Shown here: piece by piece, positions 57,902 to 64,000 of the stretch
Position numbering within the stretch: position 1 is the first letter of the stretch
How the letters are laid out: every line of letters starts with the position of its first letter
Assembly (NCBI GenBank): GCA_017521325.1
Contig: JAFXCV010000049.1
Span: 37,266 to 101,265 of the forward strand
Length of the DNA: 64,000 bases
Source: Oscillospiraceae bacterium
Lineage (GTDB): Bacteria; Bacillota; Clostridia; Oscillospirales; Ruminococcaceae
Reading direction: 5' to 3'
Program-made: the position numbers and the translations under genes
The notes under the pieces: generated by a model
Database searches by the model: none
Told to the model about the DNA's origin: nothing
The model's input: only the letters and a program-made list of their open reading frames with translations

Positions 57902-57950
57902 ATGCTATCATATTTTATATAAGATACACAAACACGGAGGATGATAGCAT
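57902..57950 (+). promoter_or_regulatory. Inverted repeat embracing the XRE ribosome site and start
   Basis: ATGCTATCAT (57902-57911) is the exact complement of ATGATAGCAT (57941-57950), which overlaps the start codon at 57949. If transcribed whole it would fold over the CGGAGG site; otherwise it may be a DNA operator for autoregulation. Confidence 0.45.
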
Positions 57951-58191
57951 GAATATATCGGCAGCTGTTGCGGAGCGGATACTTGAATTATGTAAAGAAC
58001 GAAACATCACTGTAAATAAATTAAGCAATATGTCGGGAGTCACACAATCTACGGTGAATGATATTGTAAATCATCGGGCAAAGAATATCGGAATTGTCAC
58101 AATCAAGAAACTTTGTGATGGACTTGAAATCACAATTACGGATTTTTTTGACACGGATTCATTCCGGAAATTAGAGCAAGAACTATATTAA
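57949..58191 (+). CDS. Small XRE-family helix-turn-helix regulator
   Basis: An 80-residue Cro/C1-type protein that is almost entirely HTH domain (about residues 8-65): ILELCKERNITVNKLSNMSG, VTQSTVNDIVNHRAKNIGIV and TIKKLCDGLEITITDFF. The recognition helix is about STVNDIVNHRA. Its codon use is AT-rich like the divergent secreted-protein gene. It likely controls that gene and itself through the palindromes in 57785-57948. The ATG at 57949 follows CACGGAGG; a longer frame upstream is non-coding. Confidence 0.85.
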   Translation: MNISAAVAERILELCKERNITVNKLSNMSGVTQSTVNDIVNHRAKNIGIVTIKKLCDGLEITITDFFDTDSFRKLEQELY

Positions 58192-58194
58192 CAA

Positions 58195-58230
58195 AAAGGA
58201 CGATGCCACGAAAGCATCGTCCTTGTTTTT
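58195..58230. terminator. Bidirectional terminator between XRE gene and iscU
   Basis: AAGGACGATGC and GCATCGTCCTT (58196-58206 and 58214-58224) form a perfect stem with A/T-runs on both sides, between convergent gene ends. Confidence 0.85.
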
Positions 58231-58261
58231 ATTTCGCAAATCGCCGGCGCAGGCTCTGCGC

Positions 58262-58684
58262 TTAGTGGCAGTCCTCGCAATCCGGCACCTTGCCGATGAT
58301 CGGCTCGGGGTCAATGCCCTGCTTCTCGTAGTAGTTCCACAGTGCGGACTTGATTGCCTGCTCTGCAAGCACACTGCAATGTACCTTGACAGGCGGCAGA
58401 CCGTCGAGGGCTTCCATCACCGCTTTGTTTGTCAGCTGCAGAGCCTCGTCGATGCTCTTGCCCATGATCAGCTCTGTTGCCATGGAAGATGTCGCAACTG
58501 CTGCGCCGCAGCCGAATGTCTTGAACTTGACATCCGTAATCACGTTGCCGTCGATCTTCAGGTACATCTTCATGATATCGCCGCACTTGGCATTGCCTAC
58601 CTCGCCGATACCGTCTGCATTCTCAATTTCTCCCACGTTTCTGGGATTTGTAAAATGGTCCATTACCTTATCACTGTAAATCAT
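58262..58684 (-). CDS. iscU: Iron-sulfur cluster scaffold protein (IscU/NifU N-terminal type)
   Basis: A 140-residue scaffold with the three conserved cysteines: Cys34 in GNAKCGDIM, Cys59 in FKTFGCGAAVA and Cys103 in KVHCSVLAE. An Asp follows the first Cys, as in NifU-like proteins. The C-terminus carries an extra CEDCH. It builds [2Fe-2S] and [4Fe-4S] clusters from sulfur delivered by NifS, encoded upstream on the same strand. The ATG at 58684 follows CAGGAGG; an in-frame start 36 bases upstream was rejected. Confidence 0.93.
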   Translation of the reverse strand: MIYSDKVMDHFTNPRNVGEIENADGIGEVGNAKCGDIMKMYLKIDGNVITDVKFKTFGCGAAVATSSMATELIMGKSIDEALQLTNKAVMEALDGLPPVKVHCSVLAEQAIKSALWNYYEKQGIDPEPIIGKVPDCEDCH

Positions 58685-58731
58685 AATCCTTGCCTCCTGT
58701 ATATTATATCCTTTACTCATGGCGATTCAGA

Positions 58732-58770
58732 GCCGGTGCTGCACACCGGCACCGCCAAAGGCTTCGCCTT
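58732..58770. repeat. Paired hairpins in the nifS-iscU spacer
   Basis: GCCGGTG (58732-58738) with CACCGGC (58744-58750), followed by CCGCCAAAGGC and an AAGGC-TTC-GCCTT hairpin. The CCGCCAAAGG tail resembles that of the C-rich elements at 41.2 and 56.7 kb, so this may be a remnant. It could tune the ratio of NifS to IscU. Confidence 0.4.
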
Positions 58771-58784
58771 CAAGTCATTTTTAC

Positions 58785-59978
58785 TTATACCAGTGAAATG
58801 CCTTCCTTGCACATTCTCTCCCACATCGGGGACATTTCACGCAGTCTGTTTACCACCTGCGGAATGATTTCCAGAATGTAATCCACATCCTCCTCGGTGA
58901 AATCCCTGTCAAAGCTCAGACGCAGCGAACCATGTGCCACCTCGTGCTTAAGTCCCAGCGACAGCAGCACATGGGACGGATCGAGTGATCCCGAAGTGCA
59001 TGCAGAGCCGGAGGATGCACAGACACCGTAATAATCCATCATCAGAAGCAGGCTTTCACCTTCGATGCCCACGATGGAAACGTTCACATTGCCGCAAAGG
59101 CGATGCTCACGGCTGCCGTTAAGTCTTGTCTGCGGCAGCTGCAGAATGCCGTCGATCAGCTTATCACGCAGGGGTGTCAGCTTTGCGATCTTGCCGGAGA
59201 TGTCCGCTGTGGCGATTTCCAGAGCCTTTGCCATGCCCATGATGCCTGCAACGTTCTCCGTCCCGGCACGTCTGCCCGATTCCTGTCCGCCGCCGTGCAC
59301 GAGATTCGGCAGGATGATGCCCCTTCTCACATACAGCGCACCCACGCCCTTCGGGGCATGGAACTTATGACCGGAGAGGGAGAGCATGTCGATATTCTGC
59401 GCCTTCACGTCAATTTCCACATTGCCCACAGCCTGTACGGCGTCGGTATGGAACAGCACCTTATGCGCCTTGCAGATGGCGCCGATCTCGGCAATCGGCT
59501 GGATGGTGCCGATTTCATTATTGGCATACATGATGGTGACAAGTGCGGTATCCTCACGGATCGCCTTTTCCACGTCCGCAGGATTGATCAGACCCTCCGC
59601 ACTGACGGGGAGGTAGGTCACCTCAAAGCCGTGCTTTTCGAGATATTCGCAGGTGTGCAGCACTGCATGGTGCTCAAACACACTTGTAATGATGTGCTTT
59701 TTGCCCTGTGCCGCAAGGCGGTCGCAGGTTCCCTTGATTGCCCAGTTATCGGATTCGGAGCCGCCGGCAGTGAAATAAATTTCATTCGCCTGCGCACCCA
59801 GACAAGCCGCAACCCTTGCACGGGCATCATTGAGGGCTTCGTGCGATGCACGTCCCATTTTATAGATGCTGGAAGCATTGCCGTACTGCTGTGTGAAATA
59901 CGGCAGCATTTCCTGCAGAACCTCCTCGGATACGGCGGTGGTTGCTGCATGATCCGCATAAATCAAACGTTTTTCCAT
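58785..59978 (-). CDS. nifS: Cysteine desulfurase NifS/IscS
   Basis: A 397-residue PLP enzyme that takes sulfur from cysteine for iron-sulfur cluster assembly. It begins [16 protein letters not shown], has [15 protein letters not shown] (about 69-83), the PLP Lys in [13 protein letters not shown] (near 204), and the active Cys in [19 protein letters not shown] (near 325) with the short loop of group I enzymes. [14 protein letters not shown] is also typical. It is the first gene of nifS-iscU. Confidence 0.95.
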   Translation of the reverse strand: MEKRLIYADHAATTAVSEEVLQEMLPYFTQQYGNASSIYKMGRASHEALNDARARVAACLGAQANEIYFTAGGSESDNWAIKGTCDRLAAQGKKHIITSVFEHHAVLHTCEYLEKHGFEVTYLPVSAEGLINPADVEKAIREDTALVTIMYANNEIGTIQPIAEIGAICKAHKVLFHTDAVQAVGNVEIDVKAQNIDMLSLSGHKFHAPKGVGALYVRRGIILPNLVHGGGQESGRRAGTENVAGIMGMAKALEIATADISGKIAKLTPLRDKLIDGILQLPQTRLNGSREHRLCGNVNVSIVGIEGESLLLMMDYYGVCASSGSACTSGSLDPSHVLLSLGLKHEVAHGSLRLSFDRDFTEEDVDYILEIIPQVVNRLREMSPMWERMCKEGISLV

Positions 59979-60019
59979 CGTTCTTTCCTTTCTTTTTTAA
60001 AACATACGATATATTTGAT

Positions 60020-60048
60020 ATTATACCACATTTTTTCAGAAAATGCAA
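60020..60048 (-). promoter_or_regulatory. Promoter of nifS-iscU
   Basis: On the minus strand TTGCAT, a 17-bp spacer and TATAAT (complement of ATTATA at 60020-60025). No IscR-type operator was obvious. Confidence 0.65.
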
Positions 60049-60067
60049 GTCTATTAGCCTGACTAAC

Positions 60068-60084
60068 AGCGGCGAGCCGCCGCT
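60068..60084. repeat. GCGGCGAGCCGCCGC palindrome, second copy
   Basis: AGCGGCGAGCCGCCGCT matches 27138-27154 with conserved flanks (GG-GAG-TGT on the right). It lies between the nifS promoter and the next promoter. Confidence 0.5.
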
Positions 60085-60135
60085 GGCGAGATGTCCTGTT
60101 CGGATGGACACCGGTTTCACTGTCCGCAATGCTCC

Positions 60136-60164
60136 TTGACAAGGAAAAACAACCGTGGTATAAT
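60136..60164 (+). promoter_or_regulatory. Promoter of the 60201-60716 gene
   Basis: Consensus TTGACA (60136-60141) and TATAAT (60159-60164) with a 17-bp spacer, 36 bp from the start codon. Confidence 0.8.
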
Positions 60165-60200
60165 TGAGAAAAACGCAGCTTCGCTGAGAAAGGATGCGCT

Positions 60201-60716
60201 ATGGAACAAAACGAAAAGAAAAATGAATGTGCTGCGGAACAAAACAAAAAGAAAAGCAAAAAGAAACGTGGCATTACCATTTTTACCGTTCTCGGTCTGC
60301 TCGTTACGCTTGTACAGGGCGGGCTGAAAATCCACGATTTCTACAGCAATAGGGAGCTGCGGCATTTCTTCGGTGATTCTGCACAGTACATCACAGATCT
60401 TTCGGCAGAGGAGCAGGCAGAGCTTTTGCAAATTTACAACGTCAGGATTCCCGAATCCGCCACGGATGCGTATATTTCGGCATTCGGCAAGGCGGTGCAG
60501 AATGGGAACTACGCTGTGTACTTCATCGAATTTGATGAAGTGAAAAGCTATCAGGCGTTTTATGACGCCAACACCCACAGGGATCCAAGCATCAACCAGA
60601 CCACGAACAGTGATGATGACATGTATCTGGTATATGCCGAGAGGGTTTTGCCGAAGGATGAGGGGAAACAGCAGTACGCCGAATTGTTTGATGACTATTC
60701 CGAAAAACGAAAATAA
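60201..60716 (+). CDS. Membrane-anchored protein of unknown function
   Basis: I do not recognise this 171-residue protein. A lysine/glutamate-rich N-terminus (about residues 1-23) leads to one membrane helix (about 24-42, GITIFTVLGLLVTLVQGGL). The remaining domain (about 43-171) is acidic and rich in Tyr, with HFFGDSAQYITDLSAEEQAE and a C-terminal KKQ-free tail ending YSEKRK. It would face outward. AGAAAGGATGC precedes the ATG. It has its own strong promoter and no evident partner. Confidence 0.6.
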   Translation: MEQNEKKNECAAEQNKKKSKKKRGITIFTVLGLLVTLVQGGLKIHDFYSNRELRHFFGDSAQYITDLSAEEQAELLQIYNVRIPESATDAYISAFGKAVQNGNYAVYFIEFDEVKSYQAFYDANTHRDPSINQTTNSDDDMYLVYAERVLPKDEGKQQYAELFDDYSEKRK

Positions 60717-60747
60717 TACGCAGACGCCACCGAAGCTGCTGCCGATA

Positions 60748-60776
60748 TTGACTTTTTTATGGAAAAGTTATATAAT
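60748..60776 (+). promoter_or_regulatory. Promoter of the hexapeptide acyltransferase gene
   Basis: TTGACT (60748-60753), a 17-bp spacer and TATAAT (60771-60776), 45 bp before the start codon. Confidence 0.75.
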
Positions 60777-60821
60777 AGAAACGTATTAATAGTGAATCTA
60801 TCAAGACTGGAGCGATAAGAT

Positions 60822-61391
60822 ATGAATTTTAAAAGAGCAATGCTTCTTGCACGGAGTCTTTGTTTTTTTTCCGGACGCAAACGTGCGGAATACTTTAGAA
60901 AAAAACAGATTTTTGCATCAATCGGTGACAACGTTTGTTATACACCATTGAAGCCGCCGCTGTATCCTGAATTGATCCGCATCCACAATAACGTGACCAT
61001 TGCATCCAACGTGCTTTTTATAACGCATGACGGATTTCATACAATCGTTAACCGCCAGACAAAGAAAAAGACCCTGCAGGAGGGTGTCGGCTGTATCGAA
61101 ATCGGAAATAATGTGTTTGTCGGCTCGAATGTTTCGATTCTGTATGGCACCAAAATCGGCAACAATGTTCTGATCGCTGCCGGAAGTGTCGTAAATCGAG
61201 ATATTCCGGATAATTCCGTCGCTGCAGGTGTTCCTGCAAGGGTTATCGGAAGCTATGAAAAACTCGTGGAGAAGCGTCTGCAAAACAAATACCCGGATGA
61301 GCTTGCTCCAAAGGGGCAGGAAGTTTCCAAGGAACTGCAGGATTTGCTTTGGGAAGAATTTGACCGCACGCATAATAATGATCATACATAA
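60822..61391 (+). CDS. Hexapeptide-repeat (left-handed beta-helix) acyltransferase
   Basis: A 189-residue acyltransferase of the CatB/maltose-O-acetyltransferase-like group. After a basic N-terminus, hexapeptide repeats run from about residue 50 to 140, including IRIHNNVTIASNVLFITHDG (the catalytic His in ITHDG near 69), GCIEIGNNVFVGSNVSILYG and NVLIAAGSVVNRDIPDNSVA, ending AGVPARVIGSYEKL. It would acetylate a sugar of an envelope polymer. It is AT-richer than neighbouring genes, has its own promoter, and is followed by an IS-end-like sequence, which suggests a mobile or acquired segment. Confidence 0.85.
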   Translation: MNFKRAMLLARSLCFFSGRKRAEYFRKKQIFASIGDNVCYTPLKPPLYPELIRIHNNVTIASNVLFITHDGFHTIVNRQTKKKTLQEGVGCIEIGNNVFVGSNVSILYGTKIGNNVLIAAGSVVNRDIPDNSVAAGVPARVIGSYEKLVEKRLQNKYPDELAPKGQEVSKELQDLLWEEFDRTHNNDHT

Positions 61392-61426
61392 GCTGTCTTT
61401 ATAGATTTTTTACCCCTGCCAGGATA

Positions 61427-61450
61427 TGAACTGACCCAAAAAGTTAGACA
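61427..61450 (+). mobile_element. Possible IS3-family end remnant
   Basis: A 24-bp stretch starting TGAACTGACCC and ending AAAGTTAGACA resembles the terminal sequence of IS3-group insertion sequences. No transposase frame or second end lies within 61392-61603, so at most a scar remains. The rest of that gap holds a hairpin (61472-61506) and nothing else recognisable. Confidence 0.35.
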
Positions 61451-61471
61451 AAGAAAAACAAAGAAATCTGT

Positions 61472-61506
61472 GCAAAGCGACTAAGCGATAAGCTTGGTCG
61501 CTTTGC
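61472..61506 (-). terminator. Hairpin, probable terminator of the glgA group
   Basis: GCAAAGCGAC (61472-61481) pairs with GTCGCTTTGC (61497-61506), with further pairing inside. On the minus strand it is followed by a T-rich tail (TTTCTTTGTTTTTC). Confidence 0.55.
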
Positions 61507-61603
61507 TGCATTATGCATCGTTGGCAAGACGGTACTCATCGGTATATCTCTATTATACCACATTGTCTGACAAAAGGGGAGCATTTCAGCATTCGGGGGA
61601 TTT

Positions 61604-62056
61604 TCATGACCTGTTGTTTTCGATGTATGCATCCATAATCCTCGCCGCCATTGCCACAAGATCTGCACAGGGGCGTTTTTTGTAGTACGCATCCGTTCTC
61701 GGCTCCGGCACATGGGAATCCGCACCTCCAGGAAGTCCAAGAAGCTCACGGCAGATGATCGAGCCGTTTTCCTTGCGGAATTCTTCCGCAAGCGCCTGAA
61801 TGCGCTTGTAATGCGCCGTTTTTCCTGCCTGATCGTGCGGCTCGCTGTAGCCGTACAGCAGACCTGCCACCATGAACATGCCGCTGACTGCACCGCAGAC
61901 CTCACGCATCCTGCCCATGCCGCCGCCAAAGGATGACGACAGCATCAATGCTGTCTGCTCATCCAGTCCCGTCACGTCACAGAATGCCAGCAGCACCGCC
62001 TGTGAGCAGTTATAGCCCTGTTTAAAGAGTTCCCTTGCTTTTTCTTCGTGGTTCAT
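61604..62056 (-). CDS. C-GCAxxG-C-C family protein
   Basis: A 150-residue protein of the C_GCAxxG_C_C family, often annotated as a putative redox or metal-binding protein. The ordered cysteines are in YNCSQAVLLAF (near residue 17), the CGAVSGMFMVAGLL block (near 54; the family GCAxxG element), IICRELLG (near 103) and PCADLVAMAARI (near 131). It may bind a metal or haem-like cofactor; activity is unknown. It follows glgA by 60 bp on the same strand. Confidence 0.85.
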   Translation of the reverse strand: MNHEEKARELFKQGYNCSQAVLLAFCDVTGLDEQTALMLSSSFGGGMGRMREVCGAVSGMFMVAGLLYGYSEPHDQAGKTAHYKRIQALAEEFRKENGSIICRELLGLPGGADSHVPEPRTDAYYKKRPCADLVAMAARIMDAYIENNRS

Positions 62057-62116
62057 ATGTTACCTCCCGATAAGTAATCCCCCGCCTGCGGCGGGGGAAT
62101 GTCATAAAAATCATCG

Positions 62117-63565
62117 TTATCTGCCAAGCAGCCACTCGTACATGCCCTCGTACTGACATGCAGAGCTGTTCCATGAGAAATCCTTTGCCATGCCACGGCA
62201 GACCATATCGTCCCAGTTGCTGCGGTAATTGAAATACACCGACTTTGCGTAGTTGACCGTATTGAGGAAATCCTCCGCATAGAACGGCCCGAACGTAAAG
62301 CCCGTACCCGTCAGTTCAAATTCGTTGTACGGCTCAACCGTATCCTTCAGACCGCCCGTTTCACGCACCAGCGGAACAGAACCGTAGCGCAGGGAAATCA
62401 GCTGCGTCAGACCGCACGGCTCAAACAGGGACGGCACGAGCATCATATCCGCTGCCGCATACAGCTTGTGCGCCAGCGTGTCGTTGTAGCAGATGTTCGC
62501 CGAAACCTTGTCGGGATAACGTCCTGCAAAATAACGGAATGCATTTTCATAATTCGGGTCGCCCGTTCCGATCAGCACGAACTGTGTGTGATCATCCACG
62601 AAACGGTCGAACACATCGCACAGCAGATTCAGACCCTTCTGGTCGGTCAGTCTGGAAATCAGACCGATGAGCATCTTGCCCTCATCCTGCTGCAGTCCAA
62701 GCTCTGCCTGCAGTGCGAGCTTATTTGCCTTCTTGCCGGCAAGCACATCCTTGATACCGTACTTGCAGAACAGCTTGTCATCCGTCTGCGGATCGTAAAC
62801 ATCATAATCAATGCCGTTGACAATGCCACGCAGGGACTGCGATCTTGCCGAAAGCAGACCTTCGAGCTGTTCGCCGTACTGCGGTGTCTTGATCTCCTCA
62901 GCGTAGGTGTCGCTGACGGTTGTGATGTAATCGGCATACACAAGGCCGCCCTTGAGCATGTTGGCATCCTTGTGGAATTCCAGCTTGTCGGGGGTGAACA
63001 TATAATCCGGCAGACCTGTATTATACTGGAAGGTCTTGACATCCCAAACGCCCTGGAAGCGCAGGTTGTGGATGGTCATGATGGATTTCACGCCCTGATA
63101 GAACGGATGTGTTGCAAAAGTGCTGTGCATCAGCACAGGAATCAGACCTGTCTGCCAGTCGTGGCAGTGGATGATATCGGGATGGAAGCCGATGACGGGC
63201 ATCATCGCCAGCACCGCCTTGCAGAAGAACGTGAAGCGTTCGATATCCCACTTCAGGTCGCTGCCGTAGGGGGTTGCACCGCTGAAATAATATTCGTTGT
63301 CTACGAAATAGAACTTAATGCCGTCGTACTCGTATTCCATAATGCCGACATGTTCCTGCCTGTCTGCATAATCCATGTAAAAATGGTGGCGGTAGTGGAA
63401 GAAATTGCGGAAACGTGCCGGAATACAAGTATAGTACGGAATGATCACACGCACATCAAAACGTGACTTGTCAAGGCTCTTGGGCAGTGCGCCGACAACA
63501 TCGGCAAGGCCGCCGGTTTTGATGAACGGTACGCATTCGGAAGCTGCAAATAAAATATTGGTCAT
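62117..63565 (-). CDS. glgA: Glycogen synthase (ADP-glucose type)
   Basis: A 482-residue GT5 glycosyltransferase that extends alpha-1,4-glucan from ADP-glucose. The substrate loop KTGGLADVVGALP lies at residues 16-28, followed by HCHDWQTGLIPVLM (near 133), IGLISRLTDQKGLNLL (near 297) and the C-terminal acidic/loop motif FEPCGLTQLISLRYGSVPLVRETGGLKDTV (from about 377). Length is normal. It indicates glycogen storage, common in gut clostridia; the other glg genes are outside the window. Confidence 0.95.
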   Translation of the reverse strand: MTNILFAASECVPFIKTGGLADVVGALPKSLDKSRFDVRVIIPYYTCIPARFRNFFHYRHHFYMDYADRQEHVGIMEYEYDGIKFYFVDNEYYFSGATPYGSDLKWDIERFTFFCKAVLAMMPVIGFHPDIIHCHDWQTGLIPVLMHSTFATHPFYQGVKSIMTIHNLRFQGVWDVKTFQYNTGLPDYMFTPDKLEFHKDANMLKGGLVYADYITTVSDTYAEEIKTPQYGEQLEGLLSARSQSLRGIVNGIDYDVYDPQTDDKLFCKYGIKDVLAGKKANKLALQAELGLQQDEGKMLIGLISRLTDQKGLNLLCDVFDRFVDDHTQFVLIGTGDPNYENAFRYFAGRYPDKVSANICYNDTLAHKLYAAADMMLVPSLFEPCGLTQLISLRYGSVPLVRETGGLKDTVEPYNEFELTGTGFTFGPFYAEDFLNTVNYAKSVYFNYRSNWDDMVCRGMAKDFSWNSSACQYEGMYEWLLGR

Positions 63566-63597
63566 GAGAAATCCCTCCTCAATTGGTTGTTATCCTT

Positions 63598-63626
63598 ATT
63601 ATACTCCATTTTCTTTGCATCGTCAA
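63598..63626 (-). promoter_or_regulatory. Promoter of glgA
   Basis: On the minus strand TTGACG, a 17-bp spacer and TATAAT (complement of ATTATA at 63598-63603), 35 bp before the start codon. Between it and 63772 I see no gene or repeat. Confidence 0.75.
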
Positions 63627-63771
63627 GAGAGGTTGACGGATTTTTATCTTTTCCTTGCTGAAAATATACAGTTCCGACATATTCTGTGTGTTGGAAATAC
63701 GACGCAGGGGGATGCGTGATAAAGAGAAAACCCTTGAAGCAGTAAGTTCAATAGTTATATAGAAGTATTAC

Positions 63772-63806
63772 GAAGCCACTTTTGATATTGTGTCCAAAGT
63801 GGCTTT
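63772..63806 (+). terminator. Hairpin in the glgA / phosphatidyltransferase intergenic region
   Basis: AAGCCACTTT (63773-63782) pairs with AAAGTGGCTT (63796-63805). It has no coding frame upstream on the plus strand; it may be a terminator remnant or part of an undetected small transcript. Confidence 0.4.
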
Positions 63807-63821
63807 GCGTTGCTTATGTCA

Positions 63822-63850
63822 TTGACTTTATGTGGAAAATATGTTATAAT
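63822..63850 (+). promoter_or_regulatory. Promoter of the CDP-alcohol phosphatidyltransferase gene
   Basis: TTGACT (63822-63827), a 17-bp spacer and TATAAT (63845-63850), 36 bp before the start codon at 63887. Confidence 0.8.
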
Positions 63851-63886
63851 CAACTCAACGATAAATAAGAATTTGTAGGTGAACAG

Positions 63887-64000
63887 ATGAGAAAGCAGAT
63901 TGCAAACATAATAACAAGCATTCGAATTTTGTGTAGTATTTGTTTCTTGCTCTGTCCTGTCTTTTCCGTTGCTTTTTATATTATGTATCTGTTCTGTGGA
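63887..64000 (+). CDS. CDP-alcohol phosphatidyltransferase family protein (partial, N-terminus)
   Basis: The first 38 codons are present; the gene runs off the window edge. The peptide begins MRKQIANIITSIRILCSICF and continues as a hydrophobic segment, matching the start of PgsA-like enzymes (NxITxxR in the first helix). Such enzymes condense CDP-diacylglycerol with an alcohol such as glycerol 3-phosphate. The catalytic DGxxAR motif would lie beyond the edge, so the assignment rests on the N-terminus, the promoter and a TAGGTG site. Confidence 0.65.
   Translation, partial: MRKQIANIITSIRILCSICFLLCPVFSVAFYIMYLFCG

Noticed and set aside
57266..58191. Toxin-antitoxin pair formed by the secreted protein and the XRE regulator
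   Set aside because: The genes are divergent, and the first product has a clear signal peptide and no toxin motif. Regulator and target is the simpler reading.

Overview
This 64 kb window looks like chromosome from a Gram-positive, gut-type clostridium of the Ruminococcus / Oscillospirales group. The evidence is moderate-to-high GC coding sequence, strong AGGAGG-type ribosome sites, TTGACA/TATAAT promoters, sporulation-linked genes (spoVS beside ymdB), a tandem activator protein of the 2-hydroxyacyl-CoA dehydratase type, and above all a secreted protein with a C-terminal type I dockerin (46918-48909), the mark of cellulosome-forming ruminococci. The genus is inferred from these features only. 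No complete prophage, CRISPR array, tRNA or rRNA was seen.

Layout. 0-6.4 kb: purine nucleoside phosphorylase deoD, a DUF896 protein, a GH25 lysozyme-like lipoprotein, a VWA protein, a histidine phosphatase and a RING/zinc-ribbon membrane protein. 6.4-6.8 kb: a repeat island with a perfect 65-bp direct duplication. 6.8-12.2 kb: alr followed by two genes of the dehydratase-activator family. 12.4-18.0 kb: SLOG protein, LCP-family protein, tatD, fused secDF and a zinc-ribbon/pilin-like protein. 18.1-25.0 kb: spoVS, ymdB, an acyltransferase-like membrane protein, a tandem-repeat protein with an epimerase and a coiled-coil protein, and a pair of bacterial-PH-domain proteins. 25.1-33.6 kb: an AGCS transporter overlapping an XRE regulator at its 3' end, then a tightly coupled murD, M42 peptidase, M42 peptidase, GNAT, PLP-lyase operon. 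33.7-39.8 kb: rnhA, potABCD for polyamine uptake, and another solute-binding lipoprotein. 40.0-46.9 kb: ispD-ispF, a DUF3343 protein with a cysteine desulfurase, cdaA-cdaR (cyclic di-AMP synthesis), degV and a DUF1836 regulator. 46.9-55.1 kb: the dockerin protein, the dnaX-ybaB-recR operon with the SRP RNA just upstream, a putative orphan small RNA, an SCP2-domain protein with a histone-H1-like tail, and tmcAL with a HAD phosphatase. 55.3-64 kb: ackA, cdd, a secreted protein divergent from a small XRE regulator, nifS-iscU, a hexapeptide acyltransferase, glgA and the start of a CDP-alcohol phosphatidyltransferase.

Most genes are housekeeping and sit in short co-directional operons with ATGA-type overlaps. 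The most unusual signals are in the intergenic DNA. A family of short interspersed elements, some with terminal inverted repeats like CAGTCTGTCAAAAA and some built round a C-rich hairpin core, repeatedly lies beside or between duplicated rho-independent terminators (6.5, 19.3, 33.6, 45.1 and 56.6 kb, with related sequence at 4.0 and 41.2 kb). There is also a candidate 80-nt small RNA with its own promoter and terminator (about 52190-52270), a two-operator divergent control region (57785-57948), and several protein architectures I do not recognise as standard. All functions are read from sequence alone, with no database search.
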